Of a stretch of 64,000 bases of DNA, positions 37,850 to 49,166 are shown piece after piece. The first letter of the stretch is position 1. Each line of letters begins with the position of its first letter. Origin of the DNA: Dermacentor variabilis. Lineage: Eukaryota > Arthropoda > Arachnida > Ixodida > Ixodidae. The DNA lies in the NCBI RefSeq assembly GCF_050947875.1, contig NC_134569.1:42857277-42921276 (forward strand), written 5' to 3'. A program made the translations under genes and the position numbers. Under the pieces are notes generated by a model. It saw nothing but the letters and a program-made list of their open reading frames with translations, searched no databases and was not told where the DNA came from.

Positions 37850-38290
37850 ATGGAGTGCTTATGCATTCATCAGCAGCTTTCGAAATGCAAAACACATCAA
37901 ACATTTCCCTATATAACTGCCTGGCAAACTGACTGAGCACTTGTGTGCTATGAAAACATGGGGAGCACTTATGAATACTTTAACAGTGATCAGCCAAGTA
38001 GCCAGCGCCTGTGAGAGCATTTACAGCATTCCGGTACTCCCCAAGCCACTCATTCAGGCACCTGTTTGTTCAATATACCACTTTCCACAGGGAAGTGCAA
38101 TGTAGCATACCACCACTACATTTCAGTTAACAAAGCAGGTGACATGCTCCTTAGTGCATGTACGTTGACGCCTGGCAATGTTTACCAACTTGCATATTCT
38201 TGTGAGCATTAGCGGTGCTGAAAAAATGCCTACACCAAACTTGTTCGCCACCTTTCTTCTAGGCGGTGGGACACCCTGTGTATGTATGGC
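37850..38290 (-). pseudogene. GIY-YIG endonuclease domain remnant, minus copy
   Basis: This is the minus-strand homologue of the plus copy at 38760-39200. Its reverse complement contains GCACTTCCCTGTGGAAAGTG followed by GTATATTGAACAAACAGG, i.e. ALPCGKWYIEQTG. Here the Tyr of the second motif is kept but the Gly is Glu. The two copies therefore carry different inactivating changes, which points to independent decay after duplication or insertion. Stops (TGA after ACAGGTGCC, TAA after GATCACTGT) interrupt it. Confidence 0.62.
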
Positions 38291-38759
38291 AGAGCTGCAC
38301 GGCTACCACTGGGACATGCGTTACTGCACGTCCAGTGGGCAATGTGGTAGTGCTAATGACTTTCTTGTGCTGGCTTTGCTGTTAAAAACATTGTGGGTGT
38401 TCAGTAGGACTCAAGTTCACACATGAGTTGCCAGAAGATGATCACCTGCAATCATTCGATATTCGTATAATTTTAAATCATACTTTCCTTATTATATATA
38501 CTCTCGTAGAAAAACGAAGCCCTTGCTCGACTACCGTTTGGCATACTCCATGTTAAAGGATGCATAGCTCCTAGCTGCCCGAGAGCTGTTCTGGTTAAAT
38601 CTTGTGCACCAGGTTTCCTGCAGCGCTCAGCAACAAGCGAGCCATTTATGTAGGGCCGGGTATCTCGTTAACACCTTGGTGTCAACTACTGGGAGCCTCA
38701 TTAAAGAGGTAAAAACAGATCTGGCAGCTGCTCGGTGCAATAACGCACGTGCCAGTGGG

Positions 38760-39200
38760 CGCCCTGTGGCTGTGCCATCTGTACATGGGGTGTCCCACCA
38801 CCTAAACAATGTGGCAAACCAGTGCAGTGTAGGTGTTTTCTTCAGCGCCACTAGAGCTCGCAAGAATGTGCAAGTTGGTAAGCAACGCCGGAAATCAGGG
38901 TACATGCACTAAGGAGCATGTCACCCACTTTTTTAACTGCAATGTGGGGGTGGTATACAAGATTTCACTTCCCTGTAGAAAGTGCTGTATTGGACAAAAG
39001 GGCAGGTTCTTGAATGAGAGGCTTAGGGAGCACCGGAACGCTGTAAACACTCTAGCAGGCACTGCCCATTTGGCTGACCACTGCTGAAGATGTGCTCGTA
39101 AATGCTACCTGTGTTTTCAAAACAAGCAAGTGCTCAGACGGTTTGGCAGGCAGTTAGATAAGGAAATATTTGGTGTTTGGCATTTCAAAGGCTGATGATG
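38760..39200 (+). pseudogene. GIY-YIG endonuclease domain remnant, plus copy
   Basis: Upstream residues read VHGVSHHLNNVANQCSVGVF, a segment that precedes GIY-YIG in this type of element. The core GVVYKISLPCRKCCIGQKGR follows after a frame change, then RLREHRNAV and HLADHC, a stop, and CYLCFQNKQVLRRFGRQLDK. The first motif (GIY) appears as VVY and the second (YIG) as CIG, so a catalytic Tyr is lost. Cys/His residues after the core resemble the Cys-rich linker typical of Penelope endonucleases. One internal stop and a frameshift mark a pseudogene. Confidence 0.68.
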
Positions 39201-40794
39201 AATGTGTAAGCACTCCTTCACTGGAACTCACTGATAAAGGAGTGTTTGTTGTACCTTGAGAAGAACCTGCTGAATGCTTTTTAATGGTTTGTTGTGGGCA
39301 GTATTGGCTTTGTTGCGCATTTGGTTTCCTCCCATGTGGAACATTTATTTATGCATATTTCTGCAGATATTTTTGAGCATAAGGTGGGGCCTCATTGCGT
39401 GTTTTCTGAATAAAGCTTGTAAGTTGAAGTCTAGTGCACTGTCTTGTCCAACTTTTTTCAATTAGTCTTGTTCGTGCAAGTAAACCTCACAATAATTGTA
39501 ATACCAATGTTAAACAATGGTAAGCATGCTGCATGCTTAGACCTGTGACATATTTGGCCCATTACACTTTTAATCCTTACGTGTGCAGAAACTGCACAAG
39601 CGTGTAGCCTAAACGAAAAAAAAAGTGGATATAAAAGGTGTAACACAGGAAAGTTTCAAATCAATAAAACAAAATAACAAGAGGTAGATATAATGTGTAC
39701 TAAGCAAAATAAAATGTAACGTGCAGCCAAGTGATTGATGCAAGAAAAAATAAACCTCAAGACATGTTAGGTCTAGTTTTAAAGTGAACAAGGTAATGTG
39801 TACATAATGTCTACAGACACAAATAAGCAGCAAGTTGAATAAAGTTGAGCAGATATTTAGCCCATTTAGTAAGCACTGCTGAGTAATATGTCCATAAACT
39901 TATTGACGAATGATACCGAGATCCTACTTTTGCAAACACATACACTTCAGTCATACCTGACCAGACCATCCGATTACACACAGTGCTGCTGCAGCCATAG
40001 CTCCTCCCTGACTTGGACACTGTTGTTGGTCACGGCCTTGCCCCTGCAAGATAGGTTCTGTGTTAACTTATAGCAGTGGCACTTTAAAGAAGTCATTGTG
40101 AACACATGCAAGGAGCACAGAAAAAGTCACAAAAACAATGTTTGCACCACTGCAGGGTGGGAACAGAGCACAAGGTCAAAGTTACTGATGAATATTGTGA
40201 TAATAGGGACCTTTTCATGACAATAAAATTTTTAAGACCTACAGCTACAGTACATTACAAACAAATGTTTGTTTGCGTAACAATTCATTTTTTTTTCTAT
40301 CAGTTAAGCAACTTTCCCTTGTCATCTCTAGTTATGTCAAAGTTATGTCAAAACACCTTGTCTCAAAACGTAAGCTGTAGTAGTAGCAAGCCGTAATTGC
40401 TTAAATTTTTTTGCCCGAACCCTATGAGGGAGATTTTGTGCGCGACGGCTTTGAGCGAGCAAACGGGCCGTCGCGCGAACATATCGCTCGTTCTTTGTCG
40501 CCTGGTTCTGGAAATCTAGAATTCGTCGCTCGTCGCCCAGAAGTGCTATGAGCGAACAGACAATAGCGCGAAGCCGGAATTGTACATCAGTCGAGTACTA
40601 CCGCTTGTTGCACGGAACAAGCAAACGACTATTTTGATACGTGCAAGGTTAAGAACCTACTGCAAGACTTTAAAGAAATGTTTTACGCTGCTCCTTTGAG
40701 TAAAACACAGCAAACTAAATTAATAAATCACACTTTTGACGCGTATTTGCTGCCCTCATACCGGCAACACCGGGGAGACGGCTCTCAATGTCGT

Positions 40795-40960
40795 CGCTCG
40801 CATAGGGTACGACTTGTACGGAACGAGCTAGCGCGACACCCATCTACATCGCGTCTCTGTAGCGCGCAAGACCGCTCGCATGGGGTACGACTTGTAGGGA
40901 ACGAGCGAGCGCGACAACCATCTACATCGCGTCGCTGTCGCGCGCAAGATCACTTGCATG
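40795..40960 (+). repeat. 78-bp tandem repeat, about two copies
   Basis: Units begin at 40795 and 40873 (CGCTCGCATAGGGTACGACT and CGCTCGCATGGGGTACGACT). They are rich in GCGCGAC and GAGCGAGCG motifs, which also occur scattered from 40440. The unit is a multiple of three, giving a repeated 26-residue ORF segment. Confidence 0.85.
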
Positions 40961-41732
40961 GTGTTTATACTTTTTCCCAATAACTGCTCACAAACCAACA
41001 ACCGCGTAAACAGACATTATTTTCAACCTCGAAGCATAAGTAAGAGAGGAAACGTCATTGCAGTAAGAATAGGTAAAGAGGCAGATGAGTCTTTATTATC
41101 CAACTTTAGCAGAAAAGTGGCAGCTCGCGCAAATGAGGACTGTTGCCGAACCTAATCCCTCTCACCGGAAGGAAGCGCTCACCAAGACTTTCAATTTAGC
41201 ATTAAGCCAATAAACTTGCGCAAGCAAATTATGTCAACCAACGATCAGCAAGCATCGGCACAGTCAATGTCGTCGCGGGAGTTCGATTTCTTACGCTCGC
41301 AAGGCACTCTAGGCACACACGAGAAGCAAGCACAGCATGCGTGTACTCACCTTTTAAATGGTACGATGTGGTCGAAAAGCGCCCTCCAAGTTGCCGGAGC
41401 TGCAAAGTTATTCCAGCATACATGCAGTTGCGTAGTGGACGACCTGCGGAACGCTAATAATGCGCATCATTTCTTTGCGGCGCCCACCGAACTCTCCACA
41501 ACCACCACGGACAAAGGGAACGCACTCCATGGCATGAAAATCGTTGGTCCACGTTTGCCTGGCGCACGACGCATACCGCGAGTTTGCAGCGAGACACAAG
41601 CTATCTTCTGGCACTTTTGTGCACGCGAACTATGTCACAATTCATTACAGCAAACGCAAAAACACGATCAAACAAACACATCGTAGCAACTCGTACGACC
41701 GACAGCACATGTAAACAAGAGAACAAGATTGG

Positions 41733-41791
41733 TGGATGGATACTACGAGCAACCACTTTGAAACGGGGTGGTGGGTGGCGCCACCTGTGAA
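41733..41791 (-). mobile_element. Very short LINE 3' end
   Basis: The sequence GGTGGATGGATACTACGAGC, then CACTTTGAAACGGGGTGGTG and GGTGGCGCCACC, matches the complement of the 3' UTR and ATCC tail of the LINE at 49008-50113. Only the last ~60 bp are present. Confidence 0.6.
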
Positions 41792-42109
41792 ATTGGGAGT
41801 TTGGTTGGCCTCCGCTATGACTAAAATATTAACCAGCACACACTCGCTTTGTGCCTTGTTGCGCCCAACTGCATATAGATGTTGCAATACATAAACAACC
41901 ATCGCACAGTTTATATTATTCGCTATACTTTAGCGCAGAAAGAAATTCTATGACGTGTTTTCGATTTCCAGGAGCTTCCGTCGCATGCGGGCAGTAAAAA
42001 GATGGCCTTCGAGATTCGCGTATGCCATTCTTAGGAAGCCTTCTCTGGGCTGTAATTTGAAGAAATATATATAAAAAGGTTTAGTAAACAAGAAAAAAAA
42101 AGTGTGGAA

Positions 42110-42260
42110 AGTGAGGGGGTGGAGCCCCTAGCCCAGAACTCCTCTGGCTTGTGCGGTCCGCCGTGCCTGGTCGAGGCTGGCGAGCCAAGTCTCCCATTGC
42201 TCCCTTCCGGAAAGTTTGCCGCCTACTTTCAGCAGTTTTGAAGCCCATCCATGCCCACCC
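42110..42260 (-). repeat. Dispersed repeat related to 53320-53440
   Basis: GAACTCCTCTGGCTTGTGCG ... GAAAGTTTGCCGCCTACTTTC aligns with AACCCTCTGGCTTGGGCTGC ... GAAAGCTTGCCTCCCACATTTC at 53340-53440 at roughly 60-65% by eye, same orientation. It is probably part of an unclassified retroelement; translation does not settle the family. Confidence 0.45.
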
Positions 42261-42819
42261 ACGACGCCTTGCGCTACTGCCCGTGCAACCTGCGCCGTCA
42301 CTTCGTTTTAAACGACTTGTTGCTTTCGTCACCCTCTACTGTAGCAATAGAAATTGTTGACATGATCTCGGAGGTACACGTCCAGTGTGCGATGTTTCCG
42401 TGCGCGTTGTAACTTATTCAGTCAGAAAGCATCAAATCTACGAGAATTAATCGCTCGTGTGGCGCGGGTTACACCCGTGTCATCTGCATTGCTTTCGTTT
42501 TGGTGTGGTGAATGTGTGCGTATTGCGCTCCTGTCGTGCATGCCTTCTGTATTTATCGTGCGGCGCACGAATATTCCTGGAAAAAACCGCATGTCTCTGC
42601 CGCGTGAATGTGTCCTATGTGGTGGTGCCAGAAATGTGCGGCGGTGTACAATATGTTCGCAGCCAAGTGCTACCGTGCATTCCAGCGAATAGACGCGGCT
42701 GCTTATGCACGGTTTTATTCAGTGTTTCTTCATTAGCTTTGTGATTTACTTGCGTCTGCGATAGAATCCACAAGGTACCCCAGTTGAAGAAGACAGCAGG
42801 AATTCATGTCGCAACTAGA

Positions 42820-43110
42820 GAAATTTCTGTTGTACGACAGAAGTTCCTCACGTTTCCGTAGTTGACAGACATTCCTGACGTTACGACAGAAATTCTGATG
42901 TCGCAACAGAAGCATTCTGTCGCGAAGACCAAGATCTCTGAAGTCGCAACAGAAACGTTCTGTCGCGACAACAAGAGTTCTGAAGTCGGAACAACAACTT
43001 TCTATCATGACAGCGACTCTGACATTACGACAGCAATTCTGACGTCGCAACAGAAACATCCGGTCGCGACGGCCAAGAGTTCTGAAGTCGCAACAGAAGC
43101 GCTTTCCGTC
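42820..43110 (+). repeat. 42-44-bp tandem repeat with TCTGAAGTCGCAACAGAA core
   Basis: About six diverged units carry (T/G)TCTGA(A/T)GTCGCAACAGAA and TTCTGTCGCGA(C/A). Copies are visible at 42892, 42936, 42977, 43036 and 43079. The 86-codon ORF (42862-43122) with repeated SEVATE is a by-product. Confidence 0.8.
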
Positions 43111-43932
43111 GCTGCCCTTTAAAATTGTTTGTCAGTTTCGCATCGGTGGTGTGCACTGTACTTTTCTCTTGCGCGGTATTCAACCGTGCTTCTCTCAAGC
43201 CGCCAATGCTGATAGCACCGACACCGGTATTAAAGTCGACGTGGCCAATTGTTATAATTGTGCCGTGACGACGCGGCACCTACCCGCCTCCTCAAAATCG
43301 GCCACTGATCAAAATCATACCATCTGCGGGAATGGCTGCGTATCCGTTTTGTTTTATTTGGTAAGATGTGGCACACAAGCCTGTGGACTTACAGGTGCGG
43401 TTACACTGTCACATTAGTTAATTTCCCAGAATTATTGCAGAAGCTTATGCGAAGCGGAAAAGAAGTTTTCGGTTGTTCCACAAAGTTGCGTGAAAACTTG
43501 TCTCACTCGGGTCTCATTAATCTGGTACAGCGCTGCCGTGAGAAGCCAGTATGCAGTCAGAATGAAGACTCATCCACGAGTGTTTATGTAGCTATTTTGC
43601 GTTGAGCACACGAATTATGTGCGCGCTCAAAAGTGTAAAGAGCGAGAGACAACTGTCGAAATTAGCAGTAACAACCCTAACAATGTCCCCGGTCGCCGTT
43701 GTCTACTTCTGAATTTCTTATTCAATATGCATATCGTACAGCAAAATCGATGTTCTATCACTCCACGATGTACTACCTGTCGATGGTAACAACACTTGTG
43801 CTCTTCTAGAGATGCGGCAGCTGACGCGGTGGAGGGAACCCACATCTTGGCCTTTAAAATACAAATGTAAACAGCAACAGAGACAGTGGTTTTTACTGTT
43901 GACACAGCCAAAATGTACGCTGAGAGATAACA

Positions 43933-44000
43933 GCGCCGTGGTGCAGTGGTAAGATGCTAGGCTCGTGATCCTTAGGTCCGAAGTTCGAATCCCGGTTGAG
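43933..44000 (+). mobile_element. tRNA-like SINE head or tRNA pseudogene
   Basis: GCGCCGTGGTGCAGTGGTAA gives a plausible box A, and AGTTCGAATCCCGG (43980-43993) is a near-perfect box B at the usual tRNA spacing. The anticodon stem does not pair well, so a functional tRNA is unlikely. A T-rich tract (possible Pol III stop) follows. No SINE body of the type at 3587 is attached, so this is a different family or an isolated head. Confidence 0.6.
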
Positions 44001-44259
44001 AAAATATTTTTTTATACTTTTTTTGTACTAAGAAATTTACATTTTCCTTAAAGAGGTCTCTCAATTTTAAATTAAATATTGATCAGGTTGTGTTTTTAAA
44101 GTGGGACATGACGTCACATTGTGACTGATTTTGTCTTCTTTGCCTTCTTCAATAAGTGTCCTGTTCCTGCTTGACAGTAAAATGCCTCTAGTGGGGTTGA
44201 AATATCATAGCAATCAAGCTGTAGAAATCGTACTATAAAGCAAAATTTTTCTTCACTAT

Positions 44260-44690
44260 GTGTTTCACGAACCACCGAGTACACCCACCATTCACCCAGC
44301 ATGCACACCATTTACCCACCATTTACATTTGACCCAGTACGTACATGCAGTATTCACCCAGCACATCCATCATTCACCCACCATTCCCACAGTTCACCCA
44401 GTATGTACCCACCATCCTCCCAGCACGCCCAGCATTCACCCACCATTTACACAGGTCACCCAGTAGTCATCCCACCATCCACCCACTACACCCACCATTC
44501 ACCCAGCCCGCCCACCATTGAGACAAGTCACCCAGTTATGTATCCCACCAATACATCCCACCATCTACCACTGTACCCACCATCCACCCATTATACCCAC
44601 GATGAATTCCACCATCACCACCAAGTTTTCCATCATGCCCAGCACATTTTACATCATGCCCAGCATAAAATTCATGATGGGCAATGCTGG
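44260..44690 (+). repeat. C-rich minisatellite (CCACCATTCACCCAGCA type)
   Basis: About 25 degenerate units of CCCACCATTCACCCAG(C/T)A-like sequence, ending in CATGATGGGCAATGCTGGGA and then TTTTCAATAGGG. In-frame His/Pro/Thr-rich ORFs here are translation of the repeat. Confidence 0.85.
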
Positions 44691-45377
44691 GATTTTCAAT
44701 AGGGTTACCTACCACTGGTGTTTATTAAAAACATCGCGTCAGAATTATACATTCCGCGAGGTTGTCAGACATGCGCACGGTGAAGACGAGCATATACCAG
44801 ATGCAATCATTAAAGCTCATCGATCATGTCGAATTTACTTATTGTATGCAGATGAGCTTGCTTTACCAAGCCCTATAGTCTTCGAGCGCCGTGTGTCGCA
44901 AGCACATGAGCGCGTCAGCTTCACGCCAACACGCGTCTACGCGCCGGCACCATTGCCGGAAGCGTTTTGGCAGAATCCAATGGAAAGACATGGGTGCTTC
45001 GTGCGTCAGCAAGAAAAACGAGGGACGGGATTTTCGCTTTACTTTCAGAGCGTAGCTAGTAGTAGTGCGACGGGGCGAAATGAATGGAGGCGCGTGATTT
45101 CGCTTTAATGTGTCTACCACTGTTTTAGTAAGGTTGTCGAGAGTGCCAACTGGTCACGTGAAGATATCGAATGACGCGGATGTTCCTTTGATCAGAAAGG
45201 CCTCTCCGTCGTTTTTCCGATGCCGGCTAACGGTTGTTCGGCTTGCCGGTTTCTCCCGTCTGCCTGTCTCCTCTGTCTAACCGCAGTTGACTGATAGGAG
45301 ACGGGGAGGGAGGGGAGGCGTGACGTGTGTGTGAGTGAGCGTGTGGCCAACCCGTACTCTTTACTTCTTTTCTGCAG

Positions 45378-45472
45378 ACGACTTCAAGCCGGCATCTGTA
45401 GATACGTCCAAGTCTGCCAACGTCGAAGTGGGGGAGAAGAACCAAATCACTGTGACTGTGCCGCACATCGAG
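45378..45472 (+). CDS. Eaf: ELL-associated factor (EAF), internal exon 2
   Basis: EAF proteins bind ELL elongation factors and act in the nucleus to stimulate RNA polymerase II elongation. The exon completes a Tyr codon with its first two bases and then reads DFKPASVDTSKSANVEVGEK and on to NQITVTVPHIE (31 codons after the split one). This matches the conserved EAF N-terminal domain, whose family hallmark is YDFKPAS followed by a V-G-x-x-x-x-x-T-V/L-P-H-I segment. The acceptor is a pyrimidine-rich tract ending in ctgcag (45372-45377) and the donor is gtaggt (45473). The reading frame stays open and ends in phase 0, which fits the next exon. The upstream exon should end ...(I/L)(R/K) plus T; I scanned the + strand by eye for an FHTIR- or FHTLK-like end and did not find it, so the start codon is unplaced. 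Known: family identity. Inferred: gene structure. Confidence 0.9.
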
Positions 45473-46210
45473 GTAGGTGCGCGCTCGGCAGGCGACCCAC
45501 TTTGACCGGCACGCCGCCTTCCTGCCTGCTGCGTGCCGCCGCCGTTGCATTGTGATCGCATCGCGCCGTGGCAGGACGCAACAATGCAAGACGCGCAGAT
45601 CCCATTTTACTCCTCCTCCCCCCTGCCTCGACCGTACATCAGGAAGGGGGTGCCCCGTCGCTGGGACGAAGTAGACGGACGTCTGCATGCTCACGCGGCG
45701 TTCTTTCGCGTGCGCATTTTCCCTTTCTCTTGTCTTCGGGACTCTTCGTGTGGAAGCTTGACGGCCTGTCTTTTCTTTAACCCTGTGCTTTCTGCGTCAT
45801 TTACTATGCTCTTCCTTTCTTTTGTGGACTCTATACTTCCCGAAACGCTCTGCCTCCGATATCCGAGCTACTATGAACCGTCGTTATTGTTCTGCGCGCG
45901 GCTATTTTACGACGTTCTGCCGTCGACACTTGCAGCGCTGGCAGAGTTCTAAGCACGGGGAATTTCTGTGTTGAATTTTCCCATGTGATGCGAAAGCAGG
46001 TCACGAAATATCTGCAGATATGTTTTTGTCTTTTTGTTTTCGAGCGCTGCGATTTATTTCTAAGCCGTAGGGAACCTTTCCTGACCGAAGGTTTCCGCTG
46101 ATTCTTATGATTCTTAAGGCCAGGTAGACGTGTAATACGGAAAAACCCCTCGTTCTACTTTCGAAACATTTAATTCTGACTGGGCAGGCCCACAAGATTG
46201 CACATCATAC

Positions 46211-46358
<148 letters not shown>

Positions 46359-47120
46359 CGCGCGCGCACGCACGCACACACGCACACACACACATATGCA
46401 CGCACGCACGCACACCTGCTGCCCTTGTCGCTAGTGTAACCTCTATAGCACTGAATTTCGGGCTGAAATCAAGCAACTGTCGGGTGTGTTCTGTAACAAT
46501 CACTTTTAGTGACATCTGCGTAATGTCTACGAATACGAATAACACTGGCGCTATACGTGCACTAGCTCGCATACTTCTTTCGCCACGTGCGCTTCATGTG
46601 ATTTTCATCAGTCGGCGCACGCCGAAGGCGATAGAGCCGAAATTAATCGTCACAGGATCGTCCCTGCTGGTTGTACACTTTGGGGAAGCCACACATTAGC
46701 TTTTGTTGAGGCGACGTTCGGTGTATGTCATTTTAGCTTTGCTCTGCTGGGCATCTGCCTTCCTCGCATGCAAATCTGCATGATCTTTCCTGTACTGCTC
46801 CCGTTGCAACTAAATGCGAACTACGCATGTGCGTTTGGCAGTCGACGCTAGCCAGGAAGTAGCGGTAAAGCAAAGCAATGAAGCATCTCTGGCATATTTT
46901 CGGGGTTATTTCCGTCTGGCATCGGTGCATTCATTTTCTGATGCGCGATAAACCTTACCTATTCCGCGCGGTTACCTGTTCAAGGGACGTGTGGTACGCA
47001 TACCCGCCTAATTTCGACGACGATAACAGCGCGCACTGAAACCTCACATGGGCGCTATAGGCTCCGGTATGCGAGAAGGCGGGAGAGGAATGCCGCTTGG
47101 TGTTGCCGGGGTGTTATGCC

Positions 47121-47261
47121 GGACGTCGTCAAATTCCGCCATGTTGTCAGATTTTGTAATGGCGGCATTTGGAGCCACTCATAGGGGCCCAACAGCCCTC
47201 TGGACCAATCAGAGCTGGCACGATGGCGAATTCAATAATATGGCAGAATTTGGCAATGTCC
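47121..47261. mobile_element. Short inverted-repeat element (MITE), 141 bp
   Basis: GGACGTCGTCAAATTCCGCC at the left end (47121-47140, continuing ATGTTGT) is the imperfect complement of the right end (ACAATATGGCAGAATTTGGC-like, ending 47261). It lies in EAF intron 2 and has no coding capacity. Confidence 0.65.
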
Positions 47262-47307
47262 AGAGGCAGAGGAAGACAGCCTGTGCATCCGGGAGGGTAA
47301 CTTGACT

Positions 47308-47464
47308 GGTATAATGTAACGATTCCTCCCTTTTGATTCTATGCCACTCAACATCCACCGTTCACTGCCGGCTGATCCCATTGACAACGTAGGCGGAGGG
47401 GCGCTCTGACTACTGACGAAGCGCGAAAAGGAATGACATTGGAGTATAATCGTTACATTATCCC
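47308..47464. mobile_element. Short inverted-repeat element (MITE), 157 bp
   Basis: GGTATAATGTAACGATTCCT (47308-47327) is complementary to AATCGTTACATTATCCC (47449-47465) at the other end. The two ends share GATAATGTAACGATT. It lies 46 bp from the other MITE in the same intron. Confidence 0.7.
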
Positions 47465-47959
47465 GGTCCTTGTCTCTTCACACCATGACCTCACATTCCG
47501 TTCGCTTCAAGCTCCACTGTTACTAGATTCTCTAAAAAAAATTTTGCTGTACAACACTGTACAAGCTTCCCCTTACGACTTCCACTGTATAACTCAAGTT
47601 TCCAGAAGAGCCCGGTTGGGGCACTTGAACGTCAGCGTACCGTAGAACGCTGCCGTGAGCATTCGCTCCCCCGCTTATTGTTGCTGTTCCGTGCACCATG
47701 CATGCTGCAAATCAGGTTTCTGTGTACGTGTGTGACCAGCGGTAGCCACTCCATAGCATTTGTAGTAAGAGTTAGTGCACTCTAGTTTGAAGGCACGTGG
47801 ATCAAGGCACTGTGTGACCAAGGTGCGTAAACGCGTGCTGATACGGCCCCTCTTCTCCCGGCTGGTCGTGTGATGGTTGCCCCCAGTGTGCGCGCTGTGG
47901 CTGATGTACGGTGCGATCCGCCGCGGGTCCTGCGCCATCTGCAGAACCCTCTGTCCCAG

Positions 47960-48096
47960 GGCTCCGGTACGGCGCACACGGTGTTCAAGGGCTCGCAGCG
48001 GCCATACCAGCGGGAGTGTGTCCTGGTCGTCGACAACGTCACCGGTGAGGTGACACTCGAGAGGCTTAGCTGTAACATCCAGCTCAAGAAGACCAG
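47960..48096 (+). CDS. Eaf: ELL-associated factor (EAF), internal exon 3
   Basis: This is the core of the EAF N-terminal, ELL-binding domain. It reads GSGTAHTVFKGSQRPYQREC, then VLVVDNVTGEVTLERLSCNI, then QLKKT and the first two bases of an Arg codon. Animal EAF proteins share the pattern TVFKG-x-x-RPYQ-x-(D/E)CVL(I/V)(I/V)-x-x-x-TGE-x-x-LE(K/R)LS-x-x-IQ(V/L)KKTR, and every fixed position is present. The acceptor is ctgtcccag (ends 47959) and the donor is gtaaga (48097). The phase runs 0 in and 2 out, joining exactly to the next exon, which supplies the A of Arg and then AEGSSKIQ. The same frame stays open upstream of the acceptor, so an ORF search over-extends the exon. The 2.49-kb intron before it holds a 70-unit CA repeat and two short MITEs. 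Confidence 0.93.
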
Positions 48097-49166
48097 GTAA
48101 GAATGTCCTCACGCCTCTCACCTCATCAGACCCATATCTCTCTTTTTCCGAATCTCACCCTGTGTTTACATCTGGTGTCAATTGTAATGATGCATTTTTT
48201 TCAAAATTTCCGCTTCTTGGAGTTGTGAAATAATGTGGCATTGCACTGTTGTTTGCTAACCTCTTTGCTAGATTAGTTGCAAGAAAGGCTTACCCCGCCT
48301 AGCAATATCCTAATTATGATTCCCAGCTTAGGAATACCTTTTGAACTATACAGCGGACTAAGGAACCTCCTAGACAGGAGGCAGACATTTACTTTCTTGC
48401 ATTGTCATCATTGCTACAAAAGGATGAATGTGAACTACCACAGCACTTACGCCTCCCAGTACAGTAATTCAGTTTCACTATATGCTACCTTACAGTACTT
48501 AACAGTTGCTGATAGTTTGGGTGTCCATTGTTTCTGCAACTAGTTTGTATTGAGATATTAGACAGTCGATTATCATTAATTAGGTATTTAACGAAACTGA
48601 TTGAATAATTCGAATAGTCGAATTAAAGGGGTACGACACAAAAATCGAAACTAGAAATAACTGGTAATTTCTGCATGCCCATAGGTATCATCTGTGTAAT
48701 ATTAAATAGCAAATGTGGCTTAAAACGCATATTAATTTAATCTTGAAGTTCCTGCGAGTGAAGAATCGAAAAGTGCAGCAGCTATCGATGTAGTCATCAG
48801 CGTAGGTCCTACGTATTTGTAAACAACGTTACGTCACGAGTTTCGGCGCTTGATTTCGGTGACGTGCGACGTCATTGGCTTGCCTTGCCGTTCGGAAGAC
48901 AATGCAGCTGTTCGTAATGAGTGTCTCGCACTGACCGCACACGAAGCGTACGTGCAAACGTTTTACCGTTTGTGGATTACGATGTTATCGGCGCCGTGGC
49001 CGGCAGGATGGATGGATGATGGATGGATGGAAGGTGGGAGCGTCCCCTTTGAAACGGGGTGATGGCAGTTGCCACCATGCTCAGCTTTTTTTATTTTCCT
49101 TTAACTGTGTTGGAAGTTATTAAAATTCGCCATTTTCTTTAAATACGTCTTCCTACACCTTTAACC

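Larger units (their letters stand above)
37615..39465. mobile_element. Inverted pair of Penelope-like 3' ends (GIY-YIG domains)
   Basis: Two copies of the same about 735-bp Penelope-type 3' segment face away from a spacer of about 380 bp. One is on the minus strand (37615 to about 38350), the other on the plus strand (about 38730 to 39465). Both contain the CACTAAGGAGCATGTCACC block, the GIY-YIG coding remnant and the terminal segment with GAATAAAGCTTGT. The plus copy reads GVVYKISLPCRKCCIGQKGR and FLNERLREHRNAVNTLAG. Each outer end carries an AATAAA-like signal. No RT is seen in the spacer, so this is two 5'-truncated copies or one element with very long inverted repeats. Confidence 0.75.

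Noticed and set aside
43933..44000. Functional tRNA gene
   Set aside because: Box B is good but the anticodon stem pairs poorly, so a SINE head or pseudogene is more likely.
44518..45108. 196-codon plus ORF containing LLYADELALP
   Set aside because: Its first half is minisatellite translation; YADE lacks the second catalytic Asp of RT and no other RT block is near.
47866..47959. EAF exon 3 starting further upstream in the open frame
   Set aside because: Family alignment requires VPHIE to join GSGTAHTVFKG; the acceptor at 47958-47959 gives this exactly.
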